From assembly GCF_958431955.1 (NCBI RefSeq), contig NZ_CAUASN010000016.1, forward strand, positions 1-64,000: a stretch of DNA of 64,000 bases, in the 5' to 3' direction. Below, piece after piece: positions 1 to 7,957 of this stretch (its first letter is position 1; each line of letters begins with the position of its first letter). The DNA is from an uncultured Adlercreutzia sp. Lineage in GTDB: Bacteria; Actinomycetota; Coriobacteriia; Coriobacteriales; Eggerthellaceae. Both the position numbers and the translations under genes were made by a program. Under the pieces are notes generated by a model. That model did no database searches. It saw only the letters and a program-made list of their open reading frames with translations, and was not told where the DNA came from.

Positions 1-808
1 TGGCGGGGCCGGTCTTGATGGCGTAGAACTTCTGCACCATCTGCGGCAGGCCCCAGGTGCCGAGCGACGTGAGGATGACCACGCCGAGCAGGTTGAACAG
101 ATCGGGCCCGAAGAAGCTGACGAAGGGTCCCTGCATGGCGCTGCCCTCGGCGGGAATCTGCGAAAGCGACACGATAGCCTCGGAGAAGCCGCCGTTGTTC
201 AGAATGACCGCCACGATGACGGCGGTAATGCCGAGCAGCATGACGATACCCTGGATGAAGTCGTTCATCACCGTGGCCATGTAGCCGCCGAGCACCACGT
301 AGATGCACGTGACCACCGCCATGCCGATGACGCAGGCGTCGTAGGGCAGCGCGAAGGCCATGCCGAACAGGCGCGACAGCCCGTTGTAGACGCTCGCGGT
401 ATACGGGATGAGGAATACGAAGATAATGGCCGCCGCCGCGATGCGCAGCGCGCGGGAATCGTAGCGCTTCCCGAAGAACTCGGGCATGGTGGACGCCTGG
501 AGGCGATGGGTGATCTCGCGGGTGCGGGGGCCTAAGACCCACCAGGCGAGCAGCGAGCCCAAAATGGCGTTGCCGATGCCGGCCCAGGTGGCCGAGATAC
601 CGTACTTGAAGCCGAACTGGCCCGCGTAGCCGACGAACACCACCGCCGAGAAGTAGCTGGTGCCGTAGGCGAAGGCGCTCATCCACGGGCCGACGTTGCG
701 GCCGCCCAGGATGAACCCGTCCACCGTGCCGGTGTGTCTGCGGCAGTAGATGCCCACTGCCACGGCCACGGCCACAAAGGCCACGACGAGGAGAATTTTC
801 GCGATCAT
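1..808 (-). CDS. Sodium:solute symporter (SSS family), 5' part
   Basis: The reading frame starts at ATG 808 behind an AGAGGG ribosome site and is still open at the window edge, giving about 269 residues. The translation is strongly hydrophobic. After a first membrane helix it has the FILGGRNVGPWMSAFAYGTS stretch typical of SSS transporters, followed by YFSAVVFVGYAGQFG and several more helices. SSS proteins couple sodium entry to uptake of a small solute such as proline, pantothenate or a carboxylate. The substrate cannot be read from this fragment. The C-terminal half lies outside the window. The family call is firm. Confidence 0.88.
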   Translation of the reverse strand, partial: MIAKILLVVAFVAVAVAVGIYCRRHTGTVDGFILGGRNVGPWMSAFAYGTSYFSAVVFVGYAGQFGFKYGISATWAGIGNAILGSLLAWWVLGPRTREITHRLQASTMPEFFGKRYDSRALRIAAAAIIFVFLIPYTASVYNGLSRLFGMAFALPYDACVIGMAVVTCIYVVLGGYMATVMNDFIQGIVMLLGITAVIVAVILNNGGFSEAIVSLSQIPAEGSAMQGPFVSFFGPDLFNLLGVVILTSLGTWGLPQMVQKFYAIKTGPA

Positions 809-962
809 GTCCCTCTTCTTTCTCAAACGCGCGAATACTGCCAGCCGCACGCCCGTCCCCACGGGCATGCGACCCAATGCGGCAGCCGGATACCCGGCCG
901 CCGGCGACCCCACCATTCGAGGCCGACACGCAAGGCGCACACGACTTTTCGCCGGGGGCTAC

Positions 963-998
963 AAAAAAATAGCCACGGGCGAAAACCCGTGTGCTATT
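963..998 (-). terminator. Intrinsic terminator of a small minus-strand unit
   Basis: Read on the minus strand, AATAGC-A-CACGGG, a six-base TTTTCG loop and CCCGTG-GCTATT form a GC-rich stem with one bulged base, followed directly by a run of seven T. This is one of the best intrinsic terminators in the window. The stop codon of the 92-codon frame at 994-1272 lies inside the stem, so it ends that unit rather than the symporter gene, which starts downstream of it. Confidence 0.75.
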
Positions 999-1272
999 GG
1001 TATCGAAACTCAAATTGTGGGGAGACCTCGCGCAGGGACTGCTGGGCCAAATGCTGGCTGGCCACAGCGCGGGCGGCCTCGGCGATGCACTGAGCAGCCG
1101 CATGGACGCGAGCCTTGGCGCGCTCGACCGCGTCGCCGCAACACTGGGCAGCCTTGTGCGCGCTCATGAGAGCGCAGGCCACCGCGCCGCACGACTGCTG
1201 GGCGATGTGCTGGCTGGCCACGGCAAGCGCCGCAGCGTCCATACCGCTTTTATGTCCCTGAACGAAAATCAT
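994..1272 (-). CDS. Hypothetical 92-residue Ala/Gln-rich protein
   Basis: I do not recognise this gene. It is a short frame whose stop sits in a strong minus-strand terminator. A -10-like TAAAGT lies 7 nt before the ATG, which would suit a leaderless message; no Shine-Dalgarno site is visible. The protein has no membrane helix. It contains an internal duplication, AVASQHIAQQS near residue 17 and AVASQHLAQQS near residue 70, with matching DNA repeats near 1037 and 1193. It carries several cysteines. The unit could instead be a small RNA. The clean terminator is the main reason to list it. Confidence 0.35.
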   Translation of the reverse strand: MIFVQGHKSGMDAAALAVASQHIAQQSCGAVACALMSAHKAAQCCGDAVERAKARVHAAAQCIAEAARAVASQHLAQQSLREVSPQFEFRYQ

Positions 1273-1359
1273 GGCCGATACTTTAGCACATTAAAGCATG
1301 CTTGTGGGTCATGTTTTCGAAGTCGCCTAGCGCGAAGCACCCCGAGCGAACGTCGATCG

Positions 1360-1517
1360 CGCTCTTTTGGCTTAGAAAACACGGTTTTGTTACCGGCCAT
1401 GTCGCAAAACCGTCGTTTTCAAGCCATCGAAGGGCAAAAGGGAGAGTTTTCGAGGCGATCCGGCGCCTTTCCGAGCCTTCTGCGTAACAAAACCGTGTTT
1501 TCTAAGCCAAAAGAGCG
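1360..1517. repeat. 34-bp perfect inverted repeat at the menH 3' end
   Basis: Bases 1360-1393 and 1484-1517 are exact reverse complements, 34 nt each, separated by 90 nt. The right arm contains the last codons and TAG of menH; the left arm, read on the plus strand, carries the same coding end in mirror image. The arms contain the core ACGGTTTT and resemble a second inverted pair at 32941-33045. Arms this far apart are unlikely to be a simple terminator. A mobile intergenic repeat or an inverted duplication of the gene end fits better. Confidence 0.85.
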
Positions 1518-2323
1518 AGTTTTTCCTTCAGGAGCGTCGCAAACGCCTCGGGCTGCTCGAGGTGGACGTTGTGCCCCGCGCCCTCGATGAGCGCAACAGG
1601 CACGCCGTGAGTACGGATGCGCTCGGCGACAGCGGCGTACTTGGCGTCCTTCGCCCCGGCAACGTAGAGAACGGGAAGGGCCTGCTCCCGCGCGCGCCCC
1701 AGGGCCGCAAGCGTTTCCGGCTCGGACGCCTGCTCATGGGCGCCCCATCGCTCCAGGCTGAGCGCGAGCGTCTCGGCATCGTGGGCGCAACGCTCGGCTC
1801 GCACGGCTTCCCGCACCGGCGCGGGCAGCTCCCGCTGGCTGGAGAACAGGGGCAGCATCTCCCACCAGTCCATGAAAGCCTCCGCACCCTCGCGGCGCAG
1901 GCGCGCGGCCCATTCCCCATTGCGCTGGGCCAATGCGGCGCGAGCTGCCTCGTCGGCCGGGCCCAGGCCCGCGCTTTCCAGCACAAGCCCCGCAAGCGGA
2001 AGATCGGGGTGGCGCACCACCGTCTCGGCGGCGATGCGACCGCCCATGGAGTAGCCCACGAGCACCGGCGCGCCTTCGGTTGCGGCCACGGTTCGCACCG
2101 TGGCAGCCACGCGGTCGCACGCGGCCGCGAGCGATGCCAGGGAATCACCGGGAACGCTGGCCGAGCCGGACTCGGCCGCTCCGATCACGCTCGGTGCCTC
2201 CAAGACCGCCCCGTACAAGTCGAGCACGTAGGTGCGGTGGCCCGCCTCCTGCAACGCGCGGGCCACCGCATCCCACGATCGAGGCGTTTGTGCGAAACCG
2301 TGCAGGAAGACAAGCGCGGTCAT
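1502..2323 (-). CDS. menH: 2-succinyl-6-hydroxy-2,4-cyclohexadiene-1-carboxylate synthase MenH
   Basis: An alpha/beta-hydrolase of 273 residues, the usual MenH length, which removes pyruvate from SEPHCHC in menaquinone synthesis in the cytoplasm. Visible features are the oxyanion strand LVFLHGFAQTPRSWD near the N-terminus, the nucleophile elbow GYSMGGRIAAE, and the late histidine in GAGHNVHLEQPEAF. The ATG at 2323 was chosen because it follows the menD stop by one base (TAA C ATG), implying coupled translation; an in-frame ATG at 2344 would overlap menD. It is the last gene of menF-menD-menH. Confidence 0.87.
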   Translation of the reverse strand: MTALVFLHGFAQTPRSWDAVARALQEAGHRTYVLDLYGAVLEAPSVIGAAESGSASVPGDSLASLAAACDRVAATVRTVAATEGAPVLVGYSMGGRIAAETVVRHPDLPLAGLVLESAGLGPADEAARAALAQRNGEWAARLRREGAEAFMDWWEMLPLFSSQRELPAPVREAVRAERCAHDAETLALSLERWGAHEQASEPETLAALGRAREQALPVLYVAGAKDAKYAAVAERIRTHGVPVALIEGAGHNVHLEQPEAFATLLKEKLALLA

Positions 2324-2324
2324 G

Positions 2325-4502
2325 TTAGGCCTGGTAGGGAGCATAGCGTTCCTTCACACCGCGCAAGGGCAGCTCCACCTCGATGAGGCTGATGCCCGGG
2401 TGCCCCAAAAAGCCGGCGTAGGCCTCGCGGAAATCTTCCACCGAGGACACACGGGCCGAGGGCACCATGAAGGCATCGGCCGCCGCCTGGAAGTCAACGT
2501 CCTGGGGAGCGAGGAACAAGCGCTCGAAGTAAGGGTCGTCCGAGGCCTGGGGCAGCATGTCGAAGATGGCGCCTCCGTTGTTGTTCAGAAGCACGATGAC
2601 GATGGAGGGCACCGCAGGCGCGGGCTCGAAGGCGGCCGCCTCGCCGATGCCGGCGTCCCCGTCATCCACGGGGGCGAGCATCGCCGTCTCGTCGGCGCTG
2701 CGCATACCGGCCGCCGCAAGCCCGGCCGCAGCGCCCGCTTCCTCGGCGCTCGGGACCTCGGGCCGGTCGGGCCTCCCGTGCACCGCGACGATCTCGCGCT
2801 GGAGGGCCAGGGCGTTCAAGTCGTGGAGCAGGGTAAAATCCCCAGTGAGGAACGTAGTCTGCCCGAAATGCTGGGCCGCGCCGAGCGCCGTGGATACCAC
2901 GCCGTCGATGCCGTTCTGCCCCCGGTTCGCCATAACGGCGATGGGCTTGCCGTCCTTCAGGTAGAAGGTATCCAACGCGCGGATGGCCATGGAGTTGGCC
3001 GAGAACAGGCATGACCCCTCGGGAATAAGCTCCAGAAGCGCCCGCACGTAGGCGCCCTCCACTGCCGGCGGCGCATCGGCGGGCAGCACGAGCGAGCCGC
3101 GCGGCGACCCCATCGGCGGGAAGACCATGGTCTCGCCCGTCAGGGGAATGCCCGCTGCCTCGCCGCGCTCCACTGCCAGAATCCGCAGGCGAGCCTCGTC
3201 GTTGGCGGCGATCCACTCATCGGCGAAGGCGCGCTGCACCTTGCGCCCCTCGCCGTGCCATACGCTGCGCACGAAGCCGAGCGGCGTGGTGCCGATGAAC
3301 ACGTCGGTGGCCAGGTTGAAGTCGCGCGTCTCGGCGACATCCACCACGATGGACAGCGGGCTCACCTTCTCGAGGAAAGCCGCCGTGGCCTTCGAGATGG
3401 GGTAGCGGCCGAAGCGGATGACCACATCGGGGCGCGGACACGAGCCGTGGCGGCACAGGTTGTCGTAGTTGTCGATGACGAGCGGCTCGTCGAGCGACCG
3501 CAGGCCCGAGAGGGGGTCGGCCAGCAGGGGGAACGACCAGCGGCGCGCCCAAGCTACGATCTCCTCGGCCTCGGCGAGAGTCTCGCAGGCGCCCTCCCCC
3601 ACGAGCACCAGTGTGCGGCGCTTGCGCAATGTCTCCTCAAGAGCGGCCACATTCGCGCCCGAGAGCTGCCCCGTCGGCCCCAGCAGCGGCCCCACCTGGG
3701 GACGCTCGGGCACCTCGTCCTCGTCCTTGCGGCGGGACGGGGGCACGGGGCGCGCGCCGACGGCGAAGCAGTCCCGCACGCCGCGGAGAAGAGCCTGCGC
3801 ATCGGCCTGGGCGAAGTCGGGCTTCAGGGGGGCGGCCAGCGGGAAGTTCAGATGCACCGGCCCGGCAAGGTGCGCCGAGGCGCGCGAGGCCACCTGCTGT
3901 CCCAGATCGTAATTGGCGAACACCGCGAAGTCGTCGAGCCCTGAGCGCAGGCCGGGCGCGGCCACGAAGCCGGGGGCCATGGTGGCCGAGGGGCCGAGGG
4001 CGGCAAGCACCGCCTCGCGGGCCGCCTGCCGCGCGAAGGTCAAGTCGCCGTCGCGGCCGCCGGGCAGCGGCATGGCGCGAAAGGAGCGCACATGGTCGCC
4101 GTAGGCCTTCAGCTGGTCGGTAGTCTGCGGGGCGCCGAGACCCTGGAGCTGCGGCGGTCGGTCGGCCGACAGCACGATGAGCGGCACGCGCGACGTCTCC
4201 GCTTCGATGACCGCCGGGTAATAGTTGGCCAACGCCGTACCCGACGTGCACACGAGCACCGCCGGACGCCCGCTCGCCTTCGCCATGCCGAGGGCGAGGA
4301 AGGCCGCCCCGCGCTCGTCGATGTCCACGAATACCCGCAAATCGTCGGGACGGCGGCGCGACAGCTCGTAGGCTGCCATGGCGAGCGCCGTCGAACGCGA
4401 CCCGGGGCTGATGACGGCATCGCACACCCCCCAGCGGCACAGCTCGTCGAAGAAAGCCGCCACGAAGAGCGCGGTATCAGTCTGATGGGTACTCGTCGTC
4501 AT
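2325..4502 (-). CDS. menD: SEPHCHC synthase MenD (enlarged)
   Basis: This thiamine-diphosphate enzyme joins isochorismate and 2-oxoglutarate, the committed step to menaquinone. The N-terminal PYR domain is clear (DAVISPGSRSTALAMAAYEL, then VCTSGTALANYYPAVIEAE with its glutamate). The ThDP site is GDFTLLHDLNAL followed by LLNNNGGAIFDMLP. ATG 4502 follows AAGGA at good spacing. At 725 residues it is far longer than the roughly 550-580 usual for MenD. Much of the excess is an Ala/Glu/Pro-rich insert of about 60 residues between GDF and NNNGG, plus a charged loop near the domain boundary. Both catalytic motifs are intact. Confidence 0.93.
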   Translation of the reverse strand: MTTSTHQTDTALFVAAFFDELCRWGVCDAVISPGSRSTALAMAAYELSRRRPDDLRVFVDIDERGAAFLALGMAKASGRPAVLVCTSGTALANYYPAVIEAETSRVPLIVLSADRPPQLQGLGAPQTTDQLKAYGDHVRSFRAMPLPGGRDGDLTFARQAAREAVLAALGPSATMAPGFVAAPGLRSGLDDFAVFANYDLGQQVASRASAHLAGPVHLNFPLAAPLKPDFAQADAQALLRGVRDCFAVGARPVPPSRRKDEDEVPERPQVGPLLGPTGQLSGANVAALEETLRKRRTLVLVGEGACETLAEAEEIVAWARRWSFPLLADPLSGLRSLDEPLVIDNYDNLCRHGSCPRPDVVIRFGRYPISKATAAFLEKVSPLSIVVDVAETRDFNLATDVFIGTTPLGFVRSVWHGEGRKVQRAFADEWIAANDEARLRILAVERGEAAGIPLTGETMVFPPMGSPRGSLVLPADAPPAVEGAYVRALLELIPEGSCLFSANSMAIRALDTFYLKDGKPIAVMANRGQNGIDGVVSTALGAAQHFGQTTFLTGDFTLLHDLNALALQREIVAVHGRPDRPEVPSAEEAGAAAGLAAAGMRSADETAMLAPVDDGDAGIGEAAAFEPAPAVPSIVIVLLNNNGGAIFDMLPQASDDPYFERLFLAPQDVDFQAAADAFMVPSARVSSVEDFREAYAGFLGHPGISLIEVELPLRGVKERYAPYQA

Positions 4503-4624
4503 AGTGCGTCCTTCCGCCTGTTGTTCCGCTCTATGATAGCGCTCCCGATCGCACTCGGGCCGCATCGCCACTCCAACAACATCGCATCATGGGCGCAGCG
4601 GCAGGTACCGAAACTCGGAGCCGC

Positions 4625-5995
4625 CTACTCCCCGAAGGCCGACAGGATGGTGCGCAGCTTCAGGCCGATCTCGTCGTACTCGGCCGCCGCGTCGCTGCCC
4701 TCCACGATGCCGCAGCCGCCGTAGACCCAGCCCACTTCCCCGTCGAAGACGCCGGTGCGCAGGGCCACGGAGAACTCGCCGTCGCCCGCACCGTCCACAA
4801 AGCCGCAGGCGCCGGCGAAAAAGCCGCGGTTGTAGGGCTCGATGGCCCGCAGCAGCATCTTCGCCTCGCCCACCGGCGTGCCGGCCACGGCGGGCGTGGG
4901 GTGCAGATCCTCCATGAGGTCGGACAGGGTCACGCCCGCGAGCACCCGGGCGGCGGCCGGCGTGAACAGGTGCTGCACGTGGGCCAGGCGCATGATCTGG
5001 GGCGTAGCGGGCACGTCCACGTCGTAGCACACCCGCTCGAGCACGCTGCGAATGAGCCGCACCACGTAGTCGTGCTCGGCGCGGTTCTTCCCGTCGGCCA
5101 GAAGGGCCGCCGCCAGCGCCTCCGATTCCGCCGGTGTCGCGCCTGCGGAGCACGTGCCGGCCAGGCACATGGATTCCACCCGGTCGCCCTGCTTGCGCAC
5201 GAGCAGCTCCGGCGTGCAGCCGCAGAAGAACACGTCGGCGTAGCGGTACAAAAGCACCGTGCCGCGGGCGTCGCCGTCGATGAGGTTCACGAGCAGGTCC
5301 TTGGACGAGAAGGGACGCGCGGCCACCAGGCGCTGGCGGCGCGAGAGCACCACCTTCGACACGCGACCTGCGGCGATGGCGGTCAGGGCCTCCTCCATTT
5401 CCGCGTCCCATGCGGCGCGGGAGTCGGGCTCCAAGGTGAAGGGGATCGCCTCGGCCTGGCGGCGCGGCGCGGCGGCCACCATGCGCTGGAAGCGGGCCAC
5501 GCGCCCCGGATACACGGGGCCGAGCGAGTTCACCTGCAGAAAGCGCCCGCGCTCGTTCTCGATGAGCACGATTTCCGGCAGCATGAAGCGCAGGCGGGGA
5601 AACGACGCCATGAGCTCGTCGGCGGGAGCGGGGTTGGTGGCGTCGAAGCGGTTGAACGAGAAGAACACCGGCGGCTGGGCAGCGCCGCCGGGAGCTGCGC
5701 TGCCAGGGACTGCGCCGCCCAAGGTTGCGGCGCCCAGGGCAGCGCCGTTGGGGAACGCGCCCAGGCCGAAACCACCCGCGGCCTCCGCACCCACGTCGCC
5801 GCAGGGCCCTTCGCCGTACACCCACTCCACCTCGCGCAGGCTCGGCAACGCGATGCAGCGGCCGAGGCCCATGTAGCGGCAGGAGCGCTGCTTGTCGTAG
5901 TACACGAACTGGTCGGTGAAGCCCTTCTGCAGCGCGCAGAACGCATCCACCAGATCGGCCTCAATGGGAGTGTTGCTCGTATAGATTCGCGTCAT
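4625..5995 (-). CDS. menF: Isochorismate synthase MenF
   Basis: A chorismate-utilising enzyme of 456 residues that converts chorismate to isochorismate. The C-terminal half has the family motifs DLHPTPAVAGTP, RGFFAGACGFVD and VYGGCGIVEGSD. The start at 5995 gives the natural N-terminus MTRIYTSNTPIEADL; an upstream in-frame start adds an unlikely basic stretch. Residues about 75-105 are a low-complexity Gly/Ala/Pro insert. It is the first gene of menF-menD-menH, with a 122-nt gap to menD. EntC-type siderophore synthases share the fold, but the menD and menH neighbours decide for menaquinone. Confidence 0.9.
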   Translation of the reverse strand: MTRIYTSNTPIEADLVDAFCALQKGFTDQFVYYDKQRSCRYMGLGRCIALPSLREVEWVYGEGPCGDVGAEAAGGFGLGAFPNGAALGAATLGGAVPGSAAPGGAAQPPVFFSFNRFDATNPAPADELMASFPRLRFMLPEIVLIENERGRFLQVNSLGPVYPGRVARFQRMVAAAPRRQAEAIPFTLEPDSRAAWDAEMEEALTAIAAGRVSKVVLSRRQRLVAARPFSSKDLLVNLIDGDARGTVLLYRYADVFFCGCTPELLVRKQGDRVESMCLAGTCSAGATPAESEALAAALLADGKNRAEHDYVVRLIRSVLERVCYDVDVPATPQIMRLAHVQHLFTPAAARVLAGVTLSDLMEDLHPTPAVAGTPVGEAKMLLRAIEPYNRGFFAGACGFVDGAGDGEFSVALRTGVFDGEVGWVYGGCGIVEGSDAAAEYDEIGLKLRTILSAFGE

Positions 5996-6070
5996 AGATA
6001 TATCTCGCCTCTTGAAGTCGCAGTCGGCCCTAGACCAGCGCGGCTGTCGCCTGCGCATCGCGAGATTCTA

Positions 6071-6679
6071 TCACTCCATAACCTGGAAGTTATGGACGGC
6101 GGGGGTGGGGCTTGCCTTTCCGTCCTCGTTGACCGAGCGCACCTTCATGGAGAACATGCCCTCTTCCTGCGGCGTCCACTCGAAGGTCCACCATACCCAG
6201 CGCACGGCATCGGCGCCCGTCGTCTCATGGCGCGTCCACGTCACGCCATCATCGAGCGAGAACTCCACGGCCACGATGCGCTTGTCGAAATCGTCGGCCC
6301 AACCCTCGAACATCATGGGCTCGCCCACACGCCCCACGTATTCCGCCTTGCAGGAGACGTTGGGGCGGTTGGTGTAGTCATGCCCGTCATCGGTGAAGTC
6401 GGGCAACGGAGGCACTTCCTCCTCGCAGGTGAAATCGATCTTCGCAATATCGCGAATGAAGTACTTGGCCGGGAAACCGGGGATCCACAGCTGGTTGGAG
6501 CACCCCATCACATCGGCGATGTTCTCGCCGTTGATCTTGTCGGCGATGATGGCACCGCGCTCGATGAGGAAGTCCAGCGGAAACGATACCACCGTTCCGT
6601 CCGTTGCGGTGAACGTGACGGTGTTGCAGCCCTCGGCCGCCTTCGCGTCGATGCCTTGCTTCTCAGTCGACTGCGTCAT
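6071..6679 (-). CDS. Orphan sulfite-oxidase-type C-terminal domain protein
   Basis: A 202-residue protein that matches only the later part of a sulfite-oxidase-fold enzyme. GCSNQLWIPGFPAKYFIRD resembles the end of the molybdopterin domain, and VGEPMMFEGWADDFDKRIVA with VEFSLDDGVTW and RWVWWTFEWTP is the Ig-like dimerisation domain. The same modules occur in the proteins at 45631 and 46410. The first part of the Mo domain, including the cysteine that binds molybdenum, is absent, and no signal peptide or heme motif is present. ATG 6679 follows GGTGGAGG closely; a GTG at 6724 is possible. Role unknown; it could be a partner subunit or a reduced paralogue. Confidence 0.7.
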   Translation of the reverse strand: MTQSTEKQGIDAKAAEGCNTVTFTATDGTVVSFPLDFLIERGAIIADKINGENIADVMGCSNQLWIPGFPAKYFIRDIAKIDFTCEEEVPPLPDFTDDGHDYTNRPNVSCKAEYVGRVGEPMMFEGWADDFDKRIVAVEFSLDDGVTWTRHETTGADAVRWVWWTFEWTPQEEGMFSMKVRSVNEDGKASPTPAVHNFQVME

Positions 6680-6838
6680 GGCCTCCACCTTGCCCTCGCG
6701 TTGCTTATCGCCCCCATTGTACACGAGCGCGACCCCGCCGGGAGGCTGGCGGAGTCGCGCGCTTGGCTGATCTAGGTGCTGATATCACGCAGGCTTTGGG
6801 CCGCTCGTTGGTATCGGCCAGGATGACAGCCCCATTCG

Positions 6839-7399
6839 CTACACCAGTACGCGGCCGGCGTCCCAGGCACCGCCCACTTCCTCGCCGACGACGCGGTAGA
6901 TGCGCCGCGTGGAGTCGTACACGATGGGGCGCATGCGGGCAAAGTCGACCCGGCCCTCCTCGTCGAGGATCGCCTCGTCGACCCGCGTGTTCACCACTTC
7001 CCCGATAAAGCGCTTCTCGCCGCCCCAATCCTGCACGTCGCGCACGACGCACTCCATGGTGAGGGGGAATTCCTCGATGACGGGCGCATCCACATGCTCC
7101 GACGGCACGAAGGTCAGCCCCGACCTCTCGGCCTTGTTCACCGTGCGGCCCGTGGCCATGCCGAAGTAGTCAGCCTCCACCACATGGGCCGCATCGGCCG
7201 GTGCCACGGTGAAGGCGCCCTTGGCCAGGATGTTCTCGGTGGTCTTGTGGTCGCCGATGTTGATGGCAACCTCGTTGCGCGTGCACGCGCCGCCCCAAGC
7301 CACGTTCATGGCGTTGGGTACGCCAGCCTCATCGTAGCTGGCCACGATGAACACCGACTGGGGGAACAACTCGCTCGCGCTGCCCAGGTCCTTCTTCAT
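6839..7399 (-). CDS. Flavin reductase family protein (FMN-binding split barrel)
   Basis: A 186-residue protein of the flavin-reductase-like, FMN-binding split-barrel type. Landmarks are SVFIVASYDEAGVPNAMNVA near the start, NIGDHKTTENIL, and VVEADYFGMATGR. Such proteins carry out NAD(P)H- or ferredoxin-linked reduction of flavins, quinones or small electrophiles in the cytoplasm. It is divergent from the HxlR regulator at 7516 across 116 bp holding a TAGTAC/GTACTA operator candidate, so the regulator probably controls it. The substrate is unknown. Confidence 0.82.
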   Translation of the reverse strand: MKKDLGSASELFPQSVFIVASYDEAGVPNAMNVAWGGACTRNEVAINIGDHKTTENILAKGAFTVAPADAAHVVEADYFGMATGRTVNKAERSGLTFVPSEHVDAPVIEEFPLTMECVVRDVQDWGGEKRFIGEVVNTRVDEAILDEEGRVDFARMRPIVYDSTRRIYRVVGEEVGGAWDAGRVLV

Positions 7400-7469
7400 G
7401 TTCGCATCCTTTCTCGAAGGCCTTGCATTTCCGTTCGCTTCGAGTATCGTATACAGAAGAATTAAATTC

Positions 7470-7496
7470 TAGTACTGGTTTATTAGTTAGGTACTA
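7470..7496. promoter_or_regulatory. Candidate HxlR operator between divergent genes
   Basis: TAGTAC at 7470-7475 and GTACTA at 7491-7496 form a perfect inverted repeat with centres 21 bp apart, about two helical turns, in the AT-rich gap between the flavin reductase and the HxlR gene. HxlR-type dimers usually bind inverted repeats of this span. Its place just before the regulator's ribosome site AAGGAAAG suggests autoregulation as well as control of the reductase. Binding is inferred. Confidence 0.5.
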
Positions 7497-7515
7497 TCTT
7501 AAAGGAAAGTGAATA

Positions 7516-7902
7516 ATGGCAGGAAATACCTCATTGAGCGCGTCTTGCGCGCCGACCCCGACAGACGGCACGCGCCTCCCCATCGCCGAAGCCGACTTCT
7601 CCCAGACGGGTTACAGCTACACGCTCTCCCTCATCCAGGGAAAGCACAAGATGGTGATTCTCTACTGCCTGATGGAATACGAGCCCGTACGCTTCAACGA
7701 AATGCGCCGCTATTTGGGCCGCATTTCCGACAAGACGCTCTCGGTGAACCTGAAGGAGCTCGAGCGTGACGGCCTCATCGCGCGCACCGAGTACCCTCAG
7801 ATTCCCCCGAAGGTGGAGTACTCCCTCACCGATCTGGGCACCTCGCTCATGGAAGTGCTCGATCAAATGTGCACCTGGGGCGAAGCCCATCGTCCCCGGT
7901 AG
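7516..7902 (+). CDS. HxlR-family winged-helix transcriptional regulator
   Basis: A 128-residue protein with the HxlR DNA-binding domain from about residue 33: YTLSLIQGKHKMVILYCL, RFNEMRRYLGRISDKTLSVN, LKELERDGLIARTEYP and VEYSLTDLG. The first 30 residues are a variable tail without the N-terminal cysteine that redox-sensing HxlR members often use, although one cysteine occurs near residue 11. It is transcribed away from the flavin reductase, the usual arrangement for HxlR sensors of quinones, aldehydes or other electrophiles. The signal is unknown. Confidence 0.88.
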   Translation: MAGNTSLSASCAPTPTDGTRLPIAEADFSQTGYSYTLSLIQGKHKMVILYCLMEYEPVRFNEMRRYLGRISDKTLSVNLKELERDGLIARTEYPQIPPKVEYSLTDLGTSLMEVLDQMCTWGEAHRPR

Positions 7903-7957
7903 GCGCTACCGCACAGTCGCACCGCACCTGGACGCCCGAAGCATCGAGCCCGAGCAG

